From: an uncultured Porphyromonas sp.
GTDB lineage: Bacteria > Bacteroidota > Bacteroidia > Bacteroidales > Porphyromonadaceae
Direction: 5' to 3'
Assembly: GCF_902489635.1 (NCBI RefSeq)
Contig: NZ_CABUAN010000025.1
Span: forward strand, 1 to 33,624
Length of the DNA stretch: 33,624 bases
A program made the position numbers and the translations under genes. Below are positions 32,581 through 33,624 of this stretch, in pieces. Each line of letters begins with the position of its first letter. Positions within the stretch are counted from its first letter, which is position 1. The notes under the pieces were generated by a model. It had not been told where the DNA came from. It searched no databases and saw nothing but the letters and a program-made list of their open reading frames with translations.

Positions 32581-33368
32581 AAGCTTGTACCTTTTTGTAG
32601 ACCTAGCTTCTGTATCACCTCTTCGACCCATTCATCTACTCCTGTCTGAGGGCGTAGCGTTGTAGCTGGAGGTAGGTAAGAGCAACGAAAGACTCCCTTG
32701 ACACCCCCTTGAGCTAGCTCACGACTGAAGCGAACAGAATGGTAGATACGAGTGTCTAGAATCTTCAAGCCCTGCTCTTGGGCATGCTGACTGAACAGTT
32801 CGATGACCATCGTGCTGGCACTGCGATTTACTTTGTTCCAAAGCAAAAAGAGATCTTGGATTTGAGACTCTGCAAAGCCTACACCTAGCTCTTGGATCGT
32901 CTTGGCATAAGCAAAGCTTGATGCCAATGATTGCGGGTCAGCCTCTATGGGGGAGATGATATAGTCCATCATAATGGATAGCTCCATCATAGCACTGGTA
33001 GCTACATGACCAGGGAAGTCAAATATAACGAGCTGGGGAGCTATCGGTGCTTTACTCAAGTACTGCTCTGTATTGCTTATTGCCTGTTCTAGATTACTTC
33101 GGATAATCTGGTAAGACTTCTTCCCATATTGGGCAAGTCGCTCGTGGAGTGCCTTCCCTATATCTGGAGAGGTTCCAATAAGATCTCTGTCACGCTCTCG
33201 GAGCTTGAAAAATGACTCCTGCGTGCCATCGCAGTCTACTACGACAAGAGGGATATCTTTCTCGTAGTATAAAATAGATGCTAGCACTTCGGCTAGCGTA
33301 CTCTTACCGACTCCTCCCTTTTGTGAAGCGAAGCCTAAGTAGAGCGGGCGACTGTTTGATCTGTCCAT
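32577..33368 (-). CDS. traA: TraA, ParA/MinD-family ATPase
   Basis: 263 residues, soluble. The deviant Walker A KGGVGKST is at 17-24 with the signature lysine K17 of the ParA/MinD group; DCDGTQESF follows at the A' position, and FDFPGHVATSAM is the Walker B region. The family moves DNA or positions complexes; in Bacteroidetes elements TraA heads the tra operon. The coupled DUF3408 gene is a candidate DNA-binding partner. Immediately upstream is a regular repeat array (33459 to the window edge) that could be its site of action or part of the transfer origin. No -7 box was found before the start. Confidence 0.88.
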   Translation of the reverse strand: MDRSNSRPLYLGFASQKGGVGKSTLAEVLASILYYEKDIPLVVVDCDGTQESFFKLRERDRDLIGTSPDIGKALHERLAQYGKKSYQIIRSNLEQAISNTEQYLSKAPIAPQLVIFDFPGHVATSAMMELSIMMDYIISPIEADPQSLASSFAYAKTIQELGVGFAESQIQDLFLLWNKVNRSASTMVIELFSQHAQEQGLKILDTRIYHSVRFSRELAQGGVKGVFRCSYLPPATTLRPQTGVDEWVEEVIQKLGLQKGTSL

Positions 33369-33429
33369 CTCGTTCTTTGGTTACTACTTATGTTATAAGC
33401 CTCTGGGGCGATTGTTTCACTCTAAATCT

Positions 33430-33624
33430 GACTCAAGAATTAGGTCTCAACTTTACTCTTGACTAAACTCAAGAGTTAGTTCTTGACTCAGCTCAAAATT
33501 GACTTAGCTCAAGAGTTAGGTCTTGACTTAACTCAAAATTGACTCAGCTCAAGAGTTAGGTTTTGACTCAACTCAAAATTGACTCAGCTCAAGAGTTAGG
33601 TTTTGACTCAACTCAAAATTGACT
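33430..33624. repeat. TTGACT tandem array upstream of traA, 40-bp composite period
   Basis: TTGACT starts at 33459, 33483, 33499, 33523, 33539, 33563, 33579, 33603 and 33619, spacing strictly alternating 24 and 16 bp. The 24-bp half reads TTGACTCAGCTCAAGAGTTAGG plus two bases, the 16-bp half TTGACTCAACTCAAAA. AAGAGTTAG recurs every 40 bp (33471, 33511, 33551, 33591). A decayed unit precedes it (33430-33450). The array is cut by the window end, so its length is unknown. Confidence 0.88.

Larger units (their letters stand above)
15907..33624. mobile_element. Integrative conjugative element (CTnDOT/CTnPg type), left part
   Basis: From just after tRNA-Ser to the window edge the genes are a tyrosine integrase, DUF1896, PcfK/PcfJ, and a traA-to-traQ transfer operon, all standard Bacteroidetes conjugative-transposon parts. 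The DNA looks more AT-rich than the chromosomal genes to the left. The exact left end lies between 15907 and the integrase and was not pinned down, because the right end and the second att copy are outside the window. Relaxase and coupling protein genes are not seen. Confidence 0.88.

Noticed and set aside
33430..33624. CRISPR array or coding repeat
   Set aside because: Both halves of the 40-bp unit are repeated, so there are no unique spacers; I saw no supported open frame through the array on either strand.

Overview
The window looks like a chromosomal segment of a Bacteroidales bacterium, most likely a Porphyromonas of the asaccharolytica/uenonis type. The evidence is a methionine gamma-lyase gene, an Rnf operon in the order rseC-B-C-D-G-E-A, Bacteroidetes-type -7 boxes (TAnnTTTG) before several genes, and a Bacteroidetes tra-type conjugative element. 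The species is inferred from gene content and protein style; no search was run.

Positions 1-15.8 kb are ordinary chromosome with nearly every gene on the minus strand. Read in transcription order from the right they are: a NagZ-like GH3 lipoprotein and a HisC/CobD-like aminotransferase-fold protein (28 bp apart); the seven-gene Rnf operon, ending in a strong terminator at 6881-6920; trxB and a SIMPL-domain protein, ending in a terminator at 4735-4782; a dCMP deaminase, S41 protease and 5-formyl-THF cyclo-ligase run; and methionine gamma-lyase with its own terminator. The gaps carry short repeats: copies of a 31-bp palindromic element around the lyase gene, two 9-bp-phased arrays, and a small hairpin array.

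A tRNA-Ser(TGA) gene at 15822-15906, with a textbook TTTG-N19-TAnnTTTG promoter, marks the edge of an integrative conjugative element (CTnDOT/CTnPg style) that runs off the right side of the window. Its left part reads rightward: tyrosine integrase, DUF1896 protein, small membrane protein, a long extended hairpin, an unknown gene, PcfK and PcfJ. A ClbS/DfsB-like gene follows, convergent with pcfJ. From 21.8 to 33.4 kb a minus-strand transfer operon runs traA, a DUF3408 gene, traD, E, F, G, I, J, K, L, M, N, O, Q, many of them with ATGA or TGATG overlaps. It encodes the mating-pair-formation apparatus: VirB4-like ATPase TraG, channel, core and outer-membrane parts. Relaxase, coupling protein, oriT and the far att site are not visible and presumably lie to the right.

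The main oddities are: an aminotransferase-fold protein with Gln where the PLP lysine belongs; an RnfG with two FMN-type motifs; an eight-unit array of 20-bp near-palindromes between traJ and traK; a regular 24/16-bp TTGACT array upstream of traA; a 26-bp-stem hairpin before the PcfK module; and four copies of GGCTACA between the tRNA and the integrase.
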